This document shows positions 34,735-47,034 of a stretch of 64,000 nucleotides of DNA, piece by piece; the stretch's first letter is position 1; every line of letters begins with the position of its first letter. Under the pieces are notes generated by a model. It saw only the letters and a list, made by a program, of their open reading frames with translations, was not told the DNA's origin and searched no databases. This DNA is from Isoetes taiwanensis (taxonomy: Eukaryota > Streptophyta > Lycopodiopsida > Isoetales > Isoetaceae). The DNA lies in contig JAJEKV010000044.1 in assembly GCA_021234155.1 (NCBI GenBank), forward strand, positions 11,802,803-11,866,802, read 5' to 3'. Made by a program: the position numbers and the translations under genes.

Positions 34735-35160
34735 AAATATAGAATGCTCTAGAAAGTTTTAGGATGTACCAAAAAATTGTGGAATGTTCTAGAAAGTTCA
34801 GGGGTGTTCTAGAAAGCTCTTCAATGCCAGTCTTGAGCTTTGAGATGCGCATAGGTAAACACCTCAATCTAAAAATAGAAAGTTTTTTCAAAAATTTACA
34901 GAGAATCAAAATAGAATTTTCTAGAATGTTCTCTTGCTCATGAGTAAGTATCTTTGTCTAAAAATAGAAAGCTTTTTTGAAATTTTGCATAGAGTCAAAA
35001 TAGAATATATTGGAATGTTCTAGATGCTTAGAGTAAGCACCTCAGCCTGAAGATAGAAAGTTTTTTTGAAACTTTGCAAAGAGCTAAAAAGGTGTGTTCT
35101 AGATAGTTCTAGAATATTCTAGGGTGCTCTAGATAGTTTTAAACTAGAAGTATCTAGAAA
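34735..35160. repeat. TTCTAGAA-rich dispersed repeat
   Basis: GTTCTAGAAAGTT, GTGTTCTAGAAAG and GATAGAAAGTTTTTT recur many times. The phrase AAAATAGAAAG...TTTGAAA repeats at about 34,868, 34,962 and 35,050 (period about 90). Several TTCnnGAAnnTTC matches equal heat-shock-element cores. It is the same repeat family as 12,185-12,300. Confidence 0.65.
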
Positions 35161-37180
35161 TAATAAGTTTATTATAATTTTTACTAGAGTTTTCAGAATG
35201 TTATGAAAGTAAGTATTGAGCATTGAGAAGTTAACCTCCCCAATGTTTATACATAACATATTAGCACGCAATTAAAATGGGGAGGAGAAAAAATGCATAC
35301 AGAGCCCCTCGCCATTTTGGCCATGCTGAAAATGGCCCTTAAATCCTTTTTTTTTTTTTTTCACATAATACCCTCTAAACACGCCGTTATTTGCCTTAAC
35401 AAAGTGACCTGAGCGTTTGCCTTCAAATTTGACGAAGGATGCAGGTGCCAGGTCAGATGTCGGATGCCAGCTTTTGATGCCATTGCTGGATGCTAGAGAC
35501 TTTCCCATTTTTTTTTCCTGGTTCTTGGATCTGACTGTATAACATTCTAGTTCGTTTTCGATTTCCATTGTGATTTTGTTTTCCTGCACAAAGAAAATTT
35601 GGGCGACAATGTGCTATTGGCTGGTAACACAACTTGATCCAATGGTTGAGATCTAATCTTATAGGACATCCAACAATTGAGATATGAACTTACCTATCAC
35701 TTTGTTAAAAGAAACACAAATAAATAAACATCATTCAACTAGCAGAACTGCAGGGTTGGGAAGAAGGCTAGGCAGTCGGGTTACATCCTGAAGCTGCATA
35801 ACAAGGAGATAAAAATTTTCTGAGAGCAATGCATCATTAAAATCAGGATATTGGGCTCCGAAAGGCAACGACTTCATTAGATGTCAATGCTGCAGATTTA
35901 TATGAAAATTTTGAGACAACCATTCTGCACAAGGAAAGTTTAGATTGAAGGCATTTGCAGCAGACATGCGCATATACTTTTTAGCTTTTGAGGAGCCCAA
36001 CAAAGGCAATCATTTGCTAGAGAGGAAACCTCAAACCATGAGTTCTAGGATGGTGCCACTTGTGCTGCATAATGAAATAACTAGTTGATGTCCCCTTTTA
36101 TTCTTCTCCTTTTTCTCAATATATGTAATGTCTAACTAGAGCTTACAAGGTAAGAACGGGATCCCCTAAGTCCTCCACATGCTTTTTGAATCTGCAATAA
36201 CTTGAATGTAATGCATAAAAGAATCTAGATCAATGCCTTGGAACAATTCTTTCCTTGCAAGGTCTTCAGGCTATAACGGAAGTAAGATATATTTTTCTTT
36301 CAATATTATTGAGACATTAGCAGATAGAATGGAAGTTCCGAGCCAGCTGCAGAAGGAAACGAGGCTCATTACCTTTGCATGATTGAGGCCCAGTGTTAAA
36401 TCACATTCTAAATTGCTATATGTATTTGCATGATTTTGGATGGCGACTGTCAACTCTTCTGTACTAAGATAGATAGGCAAATGAGATCAACTTCCATATC
36501 TTTTCCTTGACCACTGCTATCAATGAATAACCATTCAATAACATGGTTCTCTTTTGCAACCTGATCAACTCTTTACACACTGAGGCACTTCACTGAATAC
36601 TTTGCAAAGTTTCCTTTATTGGTTGAAGGCAGCAACTTTACTTGTCCCTGAAACCATGTTCGTTCCATCCATTTTTTGCAAAAATAATAAGCTTCCTTAT
36701 GCTGATTCTTACTGATTCCAGCAAATTATACCCTATTGATGGATCCCAATTTGCATAGGAAGAACAAAACATGGCATTTGAAATGAAAACATGTGCTTAC
36801 AAATATGAAAAAAGTGAGTGCTTATAAGACAAGACAATCATCATGCTACTTATCTAGTATGTATATCAGGAAGGCTTCAATGATTATTATCTGGGCCATG
36901 TGAAATATGAACCAAAACAGCTGAGTGAACCAAAGAGATGTGAGGAATCATGATGGCTTTGAGCTCAAAGAAGTGAAACAAAAGGGACTTTAAACTTCTA
37001 AGACCACAATCCAGTCTTATGTTATCAAAGACTCTTGTGCTGAGAACATGCTGCAATTAGGAACATCCATGAAATTACATTTCGTTAATACAGGTTCATG
37101 AATAATTCATAGCACCGACTGTTGAATTGTAAACATCTTCAAGGTCTTCTTAACATTGTCGGTGCTCGTGAATAAGGCAA
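35161..37180. other. No gene recognised
   Basis: AT-rich sequence with a poly(T) run near 35,350. Open frames are short and unsupported. Confidence 0.4.
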
Positions 37181-37188
37181 TGAACAGA

Positions 37189-37870
37189 TCAATTTCTAAA
37201 TTTCTTCAAATGCCCGCAGACTCCTCCCTTCCCCTTCAATGCCGTGAACATTTCCTGTGACAACGTACTCCCTGCTAGTAAGATAGAAGTGGCATCCAAA
37301 GGCCTGCAGTATAGATCGGACAGGCTGGGCAATGGAAGCTCAATAAGCTTGGATCTTCGTGGAGAGTATTCATACCTCCAGAACCATATACCCCTTTCTC
37401 TGAGCTGCACTGGTGTGCTACCTTCGAACAACAAGGAGCCCATATCTTGGTGAAAGCAATGCAATACACTACTTATCGAGTGTGAAGAGATTGTATTCTC
37501 CACATTAGATATACACAAACCTGAGAGAATAGGAATGAACTGGATAAGTTAACTGAACTAATTTAGATATGGATTGCATAGAAATACATACTCACAATTT
37601 GCCTTTAACCGTGGGAAAGTTTGTCGCTTGCTTATTTTTTCTTTTGCCATATCTGTTGGAGTGTATACATGCCTCACTTGTACAAATATCTCTTTGCCTG
37701 ATCGAAAACCGACCACCAAAGCCTTCCAATGTGTAGAAACATCATTTCTCCTGCATCTTTTGACTCACTATTCACCTCGCATTGCAAGTTGGAGCGTAAC
37801 AAAGCTCCCGGTCGACACCATGAAACTTTCAAAGTCATTTCCGATTGTGATAGAGCTTGTAGCCATCTAG
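37189..37870 (-). pseudogene. Possible exon remnants of an unrecognised gene
   Basis: Two minus-strand stretches look more like coding sequence than their surroundings. One is IWFWRYEYSPRRSKLIELPL with ATSILLAGSTLSQEMFTALK (37,200-37,450). The other is CEVNSESKDAGEMMFLHIGR followed by LWWSVFDQAKRYLY (37,680-37,800). They could be successive exons. I do not recognise the protein, and splice sites and a start are not secure. Confidence 0.25.
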
Positions 37871-37879
37871 AGTCACAGA

Positions 37880-39900
37880 ATTCAAATCAGAATGTGGAGC
37901 GGAATCGAAATACTAGGAAAGGCTCCGCGATTTTACCTTGATCAAAGCTTTTCTGTGGTCAAAACTCCCTTTGGCGCAGGTAGAAGCTATTCCCGAGCAA
38001 ATCAAAGTTTCCTTGGCGCGGGCAATCGATCTTCATACAAAGTCTGTTGAAGAAAACACCTGAGTGGGAATTGAGGGCGGGAGCTAACGGTCATAATTGC
38101 TACGTATATTACCGAAGCTACGTGTAGTTGACACCTGGAATAGCAAAATCAAGGCTCGGTAAAAAAACTTTGTACAAGCTCGGCTCCCCATTGCCCGCGA
38201 GCTTTTTGATGTGGCATCAAGTTTCGGCCCTTAATTGACGTCAAAAAAACTCTAATGTGGTGTTTATTGGAAATTTTTGTTTTGGTGTGTCATGGGAGAT
38301 GTTTTTTCGGTTTGGGACGGGCAACTTCATGAATAATATTTAAACTATTAGATATTGCATAAATCCCACGACATATCAAAACAAAAAAATTTCAATTTTT
38401 ATTCTCGATACAATTTTGTTTTTTTTTTTTTCCAAACTCAAAAACACAATATCTCCATTTTTTTTTTTTCCACAAAATGGAATTATGGCTATCGATCCTG
38501 AAAACGAAGTGCCTAGGCTCCTCCAAAATACAAATCATTGCCATAGCTAGGAGCTCCAACTCTGACGCCCTTTTTGTGAGACTGCTGCAAACAACCACCC
38601 CAAATGCATGAGGAAGAGATAGATCATGAACTTTAGCAAAAAAAAAATAGCATGTAGTATAAAAATGTTTGTGGATATAAAGGCTTTCCTTTTATTAGTT
38701 CCAACATCCACCTTTATATTCATTCTATTCTTTATAAAAAGGTTCCTCCTTTATCTACACTTATATAATCCATTCTCGCCAAGATTCGATTCTCAGATTC
38801 TTTAGATTCCCGGGCGGGAAAAAAAAATATAAAGGAAAAAAAAAGCTGAAAATTTCTCTGTTGCTGACAGCGGAGCATTGCTACGAAGATCCACCGATGT
38901 AGAAGTAGAAGGCTTCTAGTGCGTTCTTCTCTTCTAATCTGCCAGTTCAGATCCCCTGTGTACCAAAGGAACAAGGTAAATCCAACTGGAATTTGATTTA
39001 GCAGGAGATATAGGATTTGATCCGGTCCAACGATGAAGCTTCAAGTGTTGTGCTGCAGATGCGGACACTTGAAAAGATGGATCAACCAGAGCATTGGAAA
39101 AAGGATCGCGCAAATGGGTTGGGTTATATTTTATCCCCCTTTTGAAAGCAATGCAGAGGAACGAAGGATCATAGGGCGGGCCGGCTATGGAGCTCCTTTA
39201 AGCTCCAGTTTTGGAGTTGGGTCCTCTTTATTTTTCGCCTTTTTTTTTTCTTTCTTCTTCCTTTATGGAGGAATCAGCTTCTTCCCATACCTGGATCCAG
39301 TTGCTTTTTTTCATCATCTGATACAATTTCTTCATTAAGCTTTATAAAAGACCAGGATTTATCTTTACTGCTCAAGTTTTGCTCTCTAACAGATGAAGAA
39401 GCCGAGTCAATTCCACAAAAATTGCAGGGGAGGAGGATGAGATAGAGCTGCACATGCTTCTGTCTGCTTCTTAGTGAATTTAAAGACGTCATTGGCATTA
39501 TGTGTCTCTGATTCTGCTTAAGATCACACTAACAATTTCACACAGAGAGATTTATAGCACGATCCTTTCTGGTTTTTTGTTTTCCTGCAGGCAATTCAAA
39601 TCAAAACTCCAATCCGAGGTACAATCTTTAAAGCCTGTCTGTTATGAGTTACATGGAGATTTCTGGTCTAATTTGTTTCCTGAAGCTCTGTTCTCGAAGA
39701 ACATCATGGCTGAAGAAAAATCGTTTATTTCTTGCCTTGCAAGCTTGCCCAACGCTTGCCCTGAGAGGATCTTCAAAGGGTTTTTTTTTTTTTTTTTTTT
39801 TGAAACAGTTAGAGAAGCAGCTATGGCATTTTTCTTAACCAACAGAGCATCCCTTTTTTAACTTCTGTAAACTTGATTCCGAAGCTATATTTCCAAGAAG
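37880..39900. other. No gene recognised; homopolymer-rich
   Basis: Several poly(T)/poly(A) tracts (38,417, 38,457, 38,820, 39,240, 39,781). Frames crossing them are artefacts of the homopolymers. Confidence 0.4.
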
Positions 39901-39908
39901 ATGGGGTA

Positions 39909-39985
39909 GATAACGTCCTCTCCCGAGGAGTTATGGGCCACGAGGCCATTTTCATGGCCCATAACTCCGAGGGGAGGACGTTATC
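39909..39985. repeat. 77-bp imperfect inverted repeat
   Basis: GATAACGTCCTCTCCCGAGG at the left pairs with GAGGGGAGGACGTTATC at the right, and AGTTATGGGCCA with TGGCCCATAACT, around a 14-base loop. Arms are about 31 bases with small bulges. This could be a foldback or MITE core, or a long RNA hairpin. Confidence 0.75.
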
Positions 39986-40527
39986 GGCCTTAACGTCCTT
40001 GGCCGAGGCATTTAGCAGAGCCGCCATAGCCAAGCTTGGCAGCCCGCACTGCCATCTCTGTTTTTGGTGTACCGTCGCATCTCTGTAGGCTAATCGCCCA
40101 AGTCCGGCGAGCCCCTAAAACCTTCCATCTCCATAGGCCAGGCCTATTTCGTTTCTGTGATATTCTTCTTCGTCGGAATAGAGCTCCATTCCTTCACGCC
40201 TCCTTCCCTTCCCGCCGGATCTGTCCCTCTCAGACCTCCTTAACAAATCCCAAATAGCTCGTTTTTACGTTTTTGAAGCGAGCATCAGCTAGGGCGAGGC
40301 GGATTTCTGGCCGGTTTGCATAAGGCTGGAGAACTATGGCGACGGATTTGCTACCAAAGAAGCCCAACTATGGCGGCGGATTTCTTTGCGGTGGATGCCA
40401 TCTTCAGCGGCGGTATGCACGCACTTACAGTATTTGCCCGGCTATGGCTATGGCCGGGCTATGGCTTTCATTTGTGCTTGGCTATGGCGGAGGGCCCAAA
40501 AAGAAAACGACCACGTTGCGTGAGAGG

Positions 40528-40549
40528 AAATGTTATGGCCATAACATTT
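40528..40549. repeat. 22-bp perfect palindrome
   Basis: AAATGTTATGG/CCATAACATTT, followed by a related half-site GTTATGGTCATAACC. A degenerate partner (TGGACATAACATTT) lies near 40,590. Confidence 0.8.
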
Positions 40550-40619
40550 TGTTATGGTCATAACCAATTGGGCCACATAATGTTCTTGGACATAACATTT
40601 AGAGATCAACGGTGAGATT

Positions 40620-41733
40620 AAACCCTACAGCTAAATGTTTGAGGCCAAGGACGTTAAGGGCGCCACAGTTTTACAAAAAGCTCCTCCATTCCCCTTTAAC
40701 AGAGTAGAGCCAAAATTTCCCTGCTCCATCTAAGGCTACGAACGATTAATTCCAAATCGCTCTATTATTCGATCTATCCTCTACAAAATATTATGAGTTC
40801 TGAAATGACCAGCTTCTCAAGTAATCCTACCTTGGGCGTGGTAACTGGCCCGCAAATGGAAATGAGTGTTCATCTCAAAGAATTGGTCAATCAGAAGAAT
40901 CGAGCTCCCGGCCCGGTATGGTCCAGGCGTCCCAGACCGGTGCTACTGCCGGTTGGGCTAATTTTTACTTGGATTACTCTAATTTTTATGCACAGTTTGA
41001 TCGAACTATAATAGAGTCAGGATTTGAAAGTATTGTAAGGGTGAGATTCCACTGGTGTCAATTGATGCCTGGAAGTTAGAAGCTGACCAATCCAAATGAA
41101 CGATTTAAAACTTTCGTTGTTTTCTCTGATTCCATTTGCCAATGTAATTAAGCATCGGGTTTTGCTTTGGAAGATGATGTGTGCGCTAAAAATTCGATTA
41201 ACCTGTCGGGAATCCTCCCGCCCTTTGCACGGAAATAATTACCCCTCTCCGATCTTGCCACGAATCGGACTAATGGAAGAGATTTTTGTGGAACAACTGC
41301 CTTTGCCGTAGTGGAATCATATGCATCTGGCTATGGTAGTTTAGGTTTATGGCATTTGATGCCACAGAGTTAATTACCGCTTTCGGCAGTGGAATATCAG
41401 CCTAAGTAATAAATTGTTATGTTGATGAGATATATATTCCTTGATCATTTTTCTAAGCAGGTCGAACCAAAAATATATAAACAATTAGACTTCACATAAG
41501 GTACGTCGACACGACCCCTTGCAAATAACACAAAAAACATCCTTTTTGTCAATTGTCATTTACGAAAGTTACATGAAAGATACAAATGAGAATAATCATG
41601 ACTTAGATAGGATACATTCTCTTCGCTTTTGTACATGTACTATTTTTTGTCCATGTGATACATGATTTGCTGTCTGATGATCATGAGATTCCCTGCATTT
41701 GTGCTTTATGGAACTATAATGACTAAATTTATC
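40620..41733. other. No feature recognised
   Basis: Non-coding by inspection; short frames only. Confidence 0.4.
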
Positions 41734-42216
41734 TATCGCGGTGATGGTCTAGTGGTAACTCCGTTGGTTATGGGTAGCCCCCAACTAGGACCAAAACCCA
41801 CTGACTAGCATCGGGTGGCTTAATAAGAATAGGAATAACACCCTTCGCGATGGAATCCTAATGGTTAGGCCGTTGGTCATGGGTAACCCCCACCAAGGCT
41901 CAAAACCCATTGACTACCATTGGATGGTGAAAAAAAAAAAAAAAAAATCATTACCGCGGTGATGGTCTAGTGGTAAATCCAATGTATATGGGTAGCCCCC
42001 AGCCAAGACTAAAACCCACTGACTAACATCGGGCGACAAGAAAAAAAAGTATACATGTAAAAAAAAAAAAAAAAGTCTATCGCTACTGGCGATCCGGTGA
42101 ATTCGGGCCATTGTGTATGGATAACCCGCACATAGGCTCAAAACCCATTGACCAGACCATTGTGTATGGATAACCCGCACATAGGCTCAAAACCCATTGA
42201 TTACCATCAGATGACT
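41734..42216 (+). mobile_element. Tandem cluster of about five SINE-like units with A-rich tails
   Basis: Units begin near 41,734, 41,844, 41,952, 42,075 and 42,155. The first and third share GCGGTGATGGTCTAGTGGTA, an A-box-like tRNA promoter element. All share a GGGTAGCCCCC or GGATAACCCGC core and a GGCTCAAAACCCATTGAC stretch that resembles a B box. Poly(A) tails of 12-18 bases follow the second and third units. The tandem arrangement suggests repeated insertion at tails or a local duplication. Confidence 0.6.
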
Positions 42217-43520
42217 AATATTGGGAATCTCATGATCATCAAAACAACTTCCATGTATCGCATAGACACCAGAACCCAGGCCAATAATGTGGGTTCAAAT
42301 CCTACATGTTCTCAAAGTTAGCATGGCTAATCAACAAATTCTTATTACATCATTTTTTACATGACTTTCTTGATACTCTTAACTTACTTCTCACTTGTTT
42401 GTTCCGACACTTGATTTTGATTAAAGGCTTGACGAATACTACATCGTAGAAAAATATGCACCTAATATTACTTAAGAAAAAGTCTCCTCTTGACATGTGT
42501 GATCTTTGTAACAAGATTGTGATAAGTATCATGATCAACTACATCCCATATATTCAATCCGTTCAAGAAAATCTTTTGTGCAAATGCGGACTATAATAAA
42601 TCCATTACTATACAAAACTAGAACATAGACTCGGGCCAACGGGCCAACTTTACAGGGTTAGAACTAAAGAAATGTTCGCGGCAGCCTTGCCGCCGCGATA
42701 AATTTCTTGTATATTTAAATGGTCCATATTTTCTAGTGTAGGCTTCATGCCGTAATAATATCTTCTCAACCACTAGATAATTTAATGGTCCTTAGATAAG
42801 GTCTTTAAAACCAATGGTCCATAAAAAAAAATAACTTTTGTGATTAAAACTTTTTCCTTCAACCAAAACTTTGAAAAAAGCATTTGCCAACATAATGGAA
42901 GATGATGTTATTTTGGTTCAAAGGAAAAAAAGCCAAAGAAGCACCAGCAACTTTAAAATGCCACATAAACCATTAAACAGATTTAAATTATCAAGTACTT
43001 GATATTCCATAAACAACTACAACTAAAAGTCCAACTTTCTTTTAGCAATCTTGCCTACCCCCCATACAACAATTCTTGGAATTCTAGCCTATCCACTTGC
43101 ACATCCACATCAGAAAAATGATTCTTATCTATTGCACATCTACGACCTAGAAAATTACAAAAATGCTGAAATTTCCTCTGACTTCTCAACTCCATCAGAG
43201 CATCAGGATGCAATGTAGTCGGCATGATGCTTGTCCCGAGTGCTTGTTTGGTGCTTAAAGGCGAAGGAGGACTCAGGTCGGTAAAAAATGCTATAGAGAG
43301 CAGATCATAAGGACTTTTTTATTTGCACAAACAGATCTCGGCCACTTAGCAGAGGACCCAACCTCCATTCCATAGTGTCAAATAGGCTCATACTGACCCC
43401 CAAAACCCCCAAACCCCCAAAAGGTGCTCTGCCCGCCTTAGTAGGTTTCGAAAGTCCCCAAATTGGATTCTAAGCACCCTTTAAGCAGCCAGAGACCCCT
43501 CAAACTTTGAGAGTCATGGC
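42217..43520. other. No gene; one small hairpin
   Basis: AAGAAAT-TCGCGGC (42,668-42,682) pairs with GCCGCGA-AATTTCTT (to about 42,707) around AGCCTTGCC. Otherwise AT-rich and featureless. Confidence 0.5.
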
Positions 43521-43528
43521 CACAAAAG

Positions 43529-44110
43529 ATGGGCCAGCCTGGGAAACCCAAGGCGAGGGGCCGTCGCACAAACGGTCCCGATCGACCATCATGGGCCGTG
43601 GGAGAGTCATCCTCCATGAAGAAGGAGGCTCGGGCTAAGGCTAAGGCCCCTCCCGAGGCCAACCGCCGTAAGGGATTGATTGCTCGCGGACCACATAGGG
43701 AACTCCCCGCCTCTAAGCAGAAATTGGAGCCATGTCGAGCGAGAGTGGAGGCTAACAAATACATATTGAGGCTAACAAATTGCACCGGGTCGCATGACAG
43801 GAGATGGAGTCCCGGCATCCCATGTGCTCAAAAGGCAAATGGTGGTCGAGAAGAACCGCATCACAGTGTCCGAGACCCGCGACGCTGCATGTGGAAGATG
43901 GCCTTGGCCCCGGCACACTTCGGCGGCGAAGCCGGGGCCGGGGAGAGGTCCCGACATGCGGGCCCGCCTGGACTCAGGTTCATCACTCGGACACCATGAC
44001 ACAGAGAGGGGGCCATGCGCCAATGAGACGATGGTCACGGGTGTCTCGGCTTCAACACTACCACCCCACGGTCCACACCTAAAAACAACGAGAACAAAAG
44101 ACCACATGTC
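43529..44110 (-). other. GC-rich block, possibly a LINE 5' region copy
   Basis: GC content rises sharply and long frames exist on both strands, which is expected in GC-rich DNA; none resembles a known protein. On the minus strand GGGGTGGTAGTG near 44,075 matches the start of the GC-rich part of the LINE at 51,755. In both places the GC-rich block directly adjoins a GTGTAGTTT/AAACTACAC repeat array. This hints at a second, opposite copy of that LINE's 5' end. Confidence 0.3.
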
Positions 44111-44124
44111 GTTGTTCCAAAAAA

Positions 44125-44850
44125 TCTACATGCGGTTATGTGGAGGTGTGGTTTATTAAGGAGGCGGTGTAGTTTTTTTATGGAGCTATAGTTTTTTTGA
44201 AGGTGTGGTCTTTTTTTTTGGTGTCGTTTTTTTTTAAAAGAAGTGTTGCTTATTTTTTTGAGGGAGTGTTGTTTTAAGAAGGTGTTGTTTTTGAGGTGTA
44301 GTTTATAACTAGGTGTAGTTTTAAGAGTCGCTTTTTTATGGAAGTATAGTTTTTTGAAGTGTGGTTTATAAGGAGGTATAGTTTTTAAGTGGTTGTTTTT
44401 AAGGAAGTATGGTTTTCCTCAAGTGGTATGATTTTTTTTCGAGGTGTTATTTTTTGAGGTGTCGTTTATAAGTGGGTGTAGTTTTAAATAGCTATTTTTA
44501 AAGAAGTATGGTTTTTTGAAGTGTGGTTTATAAGTGAGTGTAGTTTTTAAGTGGCTATTTTTTTTAATGAAGTATGGTTTTTCCGGTGGTGTAGTTTATA
44601 ACTAGATGTAGTGTTTAAGAAGCTATTTTTAAGGAAATATGATTTTTCTTGGTGTGGTTTATATAACTAGGTATAGTTTTTACGTTAGCTATTTTTAAAG
44701 TAAGTATGGTTTTTGAGGTGTGGTTTTTAAGTAGGTGTAGTTTTTAAGTCGCTTTTTTACGTATGTGGTTTTCTAAAGTGGCGTAGTTTTTACGCTACTA
44801 TTTCTTAAAGGTCGTATGGTTTTTTGAGGCTATTTCTTAAGCAAAGCACC
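44125..44850. repeat. GTGTGGTTT/GTGTAGTTT degenerate tandem array
   Basis: Units of about 60 bases built from AAGTATGGTTTTTTGAAG, GTGTGGTTTATAAG and GTGTAGTTTTTAAG repeat about ten times. The reverse complement of the same wording forms the array at 51,170-51,745, and a short block occurs at 57,600-57,760. Confidence 0.75.
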
Positions 44851-44940
44851 ACCACCGGAATATTGTTTGTTGCTCAACTTTGGGAATGTATCGTATTGTT
44901 TTACATTCGCGGAAAAATAACTTCAATGGTTAGATCCAAC

Positions 44941-45335
44941 CACTACAAGAGAATGAGCATTTTTTGTCGTCCGAAAGATCGTCCGACCGCTTAGAGAGAT
45001 TTTTGCCCTCGACGCATGTGTCGACGGTAACGTCTCGACGATTACTATTTTGATGCTTTTCCCCGCGATACTACGCCGGACATATATCGCCACATAAATG
45101 CGTCGAAGCCTTCCGGGTTAAGCGTCGAATTTGCGTCGAATATACGTCAGAATTTACGTCAGGTTAAGCGTCAGAATTTGCGTCAGAAATATGCGTCAGA
45201 ATAAGCGTCATAAATTGCGTCAGAATAAGTGTCATAGAATATGCGTCAGAATAATCGTCAGAAAATGCGTCAGATATAACGTCCCGATATATCATCGATT
45301 TTAAGCGTCGACTATTCGCCGATGGTGCTTTTCTA
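44941..45335 (+). mobile_element. CACTA transposon end with subterminal repeats
   Basis: CACTACAAGAGAATGAGCAT starts at 44,941, a typical CACTA terminus. It is followed by at least ten GCGTCAGAA/GCGTCGAAT units (45,110-45,310), including TATGCGTCAGAATAAGCGTC. No transposase and no matching right end are visible, so it is a fragment or a small non-autonomous copy. Confidence 0.6.
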
Positions 45336-45869
45336 GGCGCCATTACAATTTTAGTTATAACGAAATTTGATGTTTCACAAAGCTCCTCGACCGCCTAATG
45401 ATGTATTATTTAATTAAGCTTGATTTAGTTCCGGAGGGGGAGGGGAATTAATTTCCATCCCTAGCTAGTATTGTCCTTTATTGGCCGTCAGATGGGGGCA
45501 CCTTCGTAGAATATCTTTGTTCGGCAAGATCCGAGCACCGCCGTATCGAATGCACATGGGGTCAAATTGACCCCATTAAATAGGAAACGCCCCAAATCAA
45601 CACCATGGCTTCATCAAGTATACAACACAAGAGCATGTACATACAGTAGCAGAAAGCAGGCATAACTCAAACATAACATCCCCCAAAACAGAGGCCTGAT
45701 TGATTTCTTCAACGGGCCTCAAATAGAACAAAGCTGACCTGACACAAAATAAGAGTTGGCTTACCGGATTCAAGCGTCAAACGATTTTGAATGCCACAAT
45801 TTCTCTTTCTCGTGGCGTGCGATGGGGTTCTACCGGTATTTAAATGGGTTATGGGAAATACTCCAATTG
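45336..45869. other. No feature recognised
   Basis: Spacer between the CACTA end and the rhomboid pseudogene. Confidence 0.4.
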
Positions 45870-46910
45870 TTATACATACTCTAATATGCTAATGGAAGGA
45901 AGCGCTAAACTGGGGTCAAACTCAAAAGGTCCCTGTTTTGATGAAGGTAAGTTCTCATATAGAGTCTGCATTTTCCTTGCAAAGTTAGCATCTTCTTTCT
46001 TCAAAAGCCAATCTGAACACAAAAAAGCATCAAGCCATATTACACCAAGTGGTTCCCAGTAACTGGAGGTCCATTTGAAATTATTGGACGAGCTGAAGTA
46101 AACCGATAGGTGATTCACAATTTCTAGAAAGGGCAAATGGTATGATGTCGTCCGATGCAAACTCACAAAAAAGGAGAGTGTGAGACCCATCCTAGTAAGC
46201 TGATTGCCCAATAATTACTCACTCCTTGTATAACTCCCCAAGAAATCAAATATCCTACCACAATTCCTGACAAGTGACCTAAGAAACTGGCAATGGGGAA
46301 CAGTTATAGATGTAAAAAATCAGAGATTCAAATGGGGCAAAGCTGATGGGCAAAGAAAGATCTCCAAACAGTTCTAGTTTTGAAGAAGGCTGCGTTGCTG
46401 CAAGTATGGTCATCCATCCAAAAACCACACATGAATAACCAACAGCACAGACTCTTATGTAAAACTCCAACTTAAACCTGTGAATGAGCACATGATAAAT
46501 CCCCAGAACCAGGAGCCCAAAAACACCAATTGGAATTAACGTATACTGCACCGAAAGACCTGCGTCTTTCAGCTTTTCAGCAAACCCAAGGCTCCACAAG
46601 GCACTCATATTAAAGATTAAATGCAAGAAACTAATATGGAAAAAGGAAAAGGTGATAAGACGACAGGGCTGGCCCCGAGAAACTACGGTTTCATATACAT
46701 AGCTCAATCCCACATCCAAGTAAACTATGTTCTTGTTTTGAATGTAAAATCAGACAGCGGAACAAATGGCGATTAAACAACTGGTTACAGGTACGGAAGG
46801 CATGGATTTGCAAAACAGGTCTGATATCTGTACTATCAGAACCGGCCAACCGCCAATCACAGCGAATTTGAAAGGAGAGCCTGCCCATCCGCTTCATCGC
46901 CATGCCGCCA
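45870..46910 (-). pseudogene. RBL13-like: RHOMBOID-like protein 13 pseudogene, intronless
   Basis: Rhomboids are intramembrane serine proteases. The minus strand reads through the family from the N terminus (SCLIAICSAV then FYIQNK) to [24 protein letters not shown] (the H/N region) and [14 protein letters not shown] (Ser active-site segment). [20 protein letters not shown] and [15 protein letters not shown] follow, then a C-terminal stretch containing PFLEIVNHLS. This matches plant RBL13 over nearly its full length. A TGA replaces the expected Trp codon at 46,750-46,752, and two one-base shifts at T runs (near 46,308 and 46,278) break the last helices. No introns interrupt the run, so it may be a retrocopy; a poly(A) remnant is not seen. 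CTCCTGCAG before the proposed start could be a splice acceptor. Confidence 0.8.
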
Positions 46911-47034
46911 CCTGCAGGAGATGAAATTGGAAAGCCCTTGGCTGCTCAACATGTGCCCAGGGCGCACGCGGGATCCTATCCACAGGCCAACCTTAGCGAA
47001 CACAAAAATACAGCTTCTTCCCGAAAACCTACAT

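Noticed and set aside
41734-42216. tRNA genes
   Set aside because: A-box wording is present, but no cloverleaf, anticodon arm or intact B box; SINE-like instead.
43529-44159. Long frames on both strands that could be a gene
   Set aside because: GC-rich block with open frames in several phases at once and no recognisable domain; possibly a LINE 5' region.
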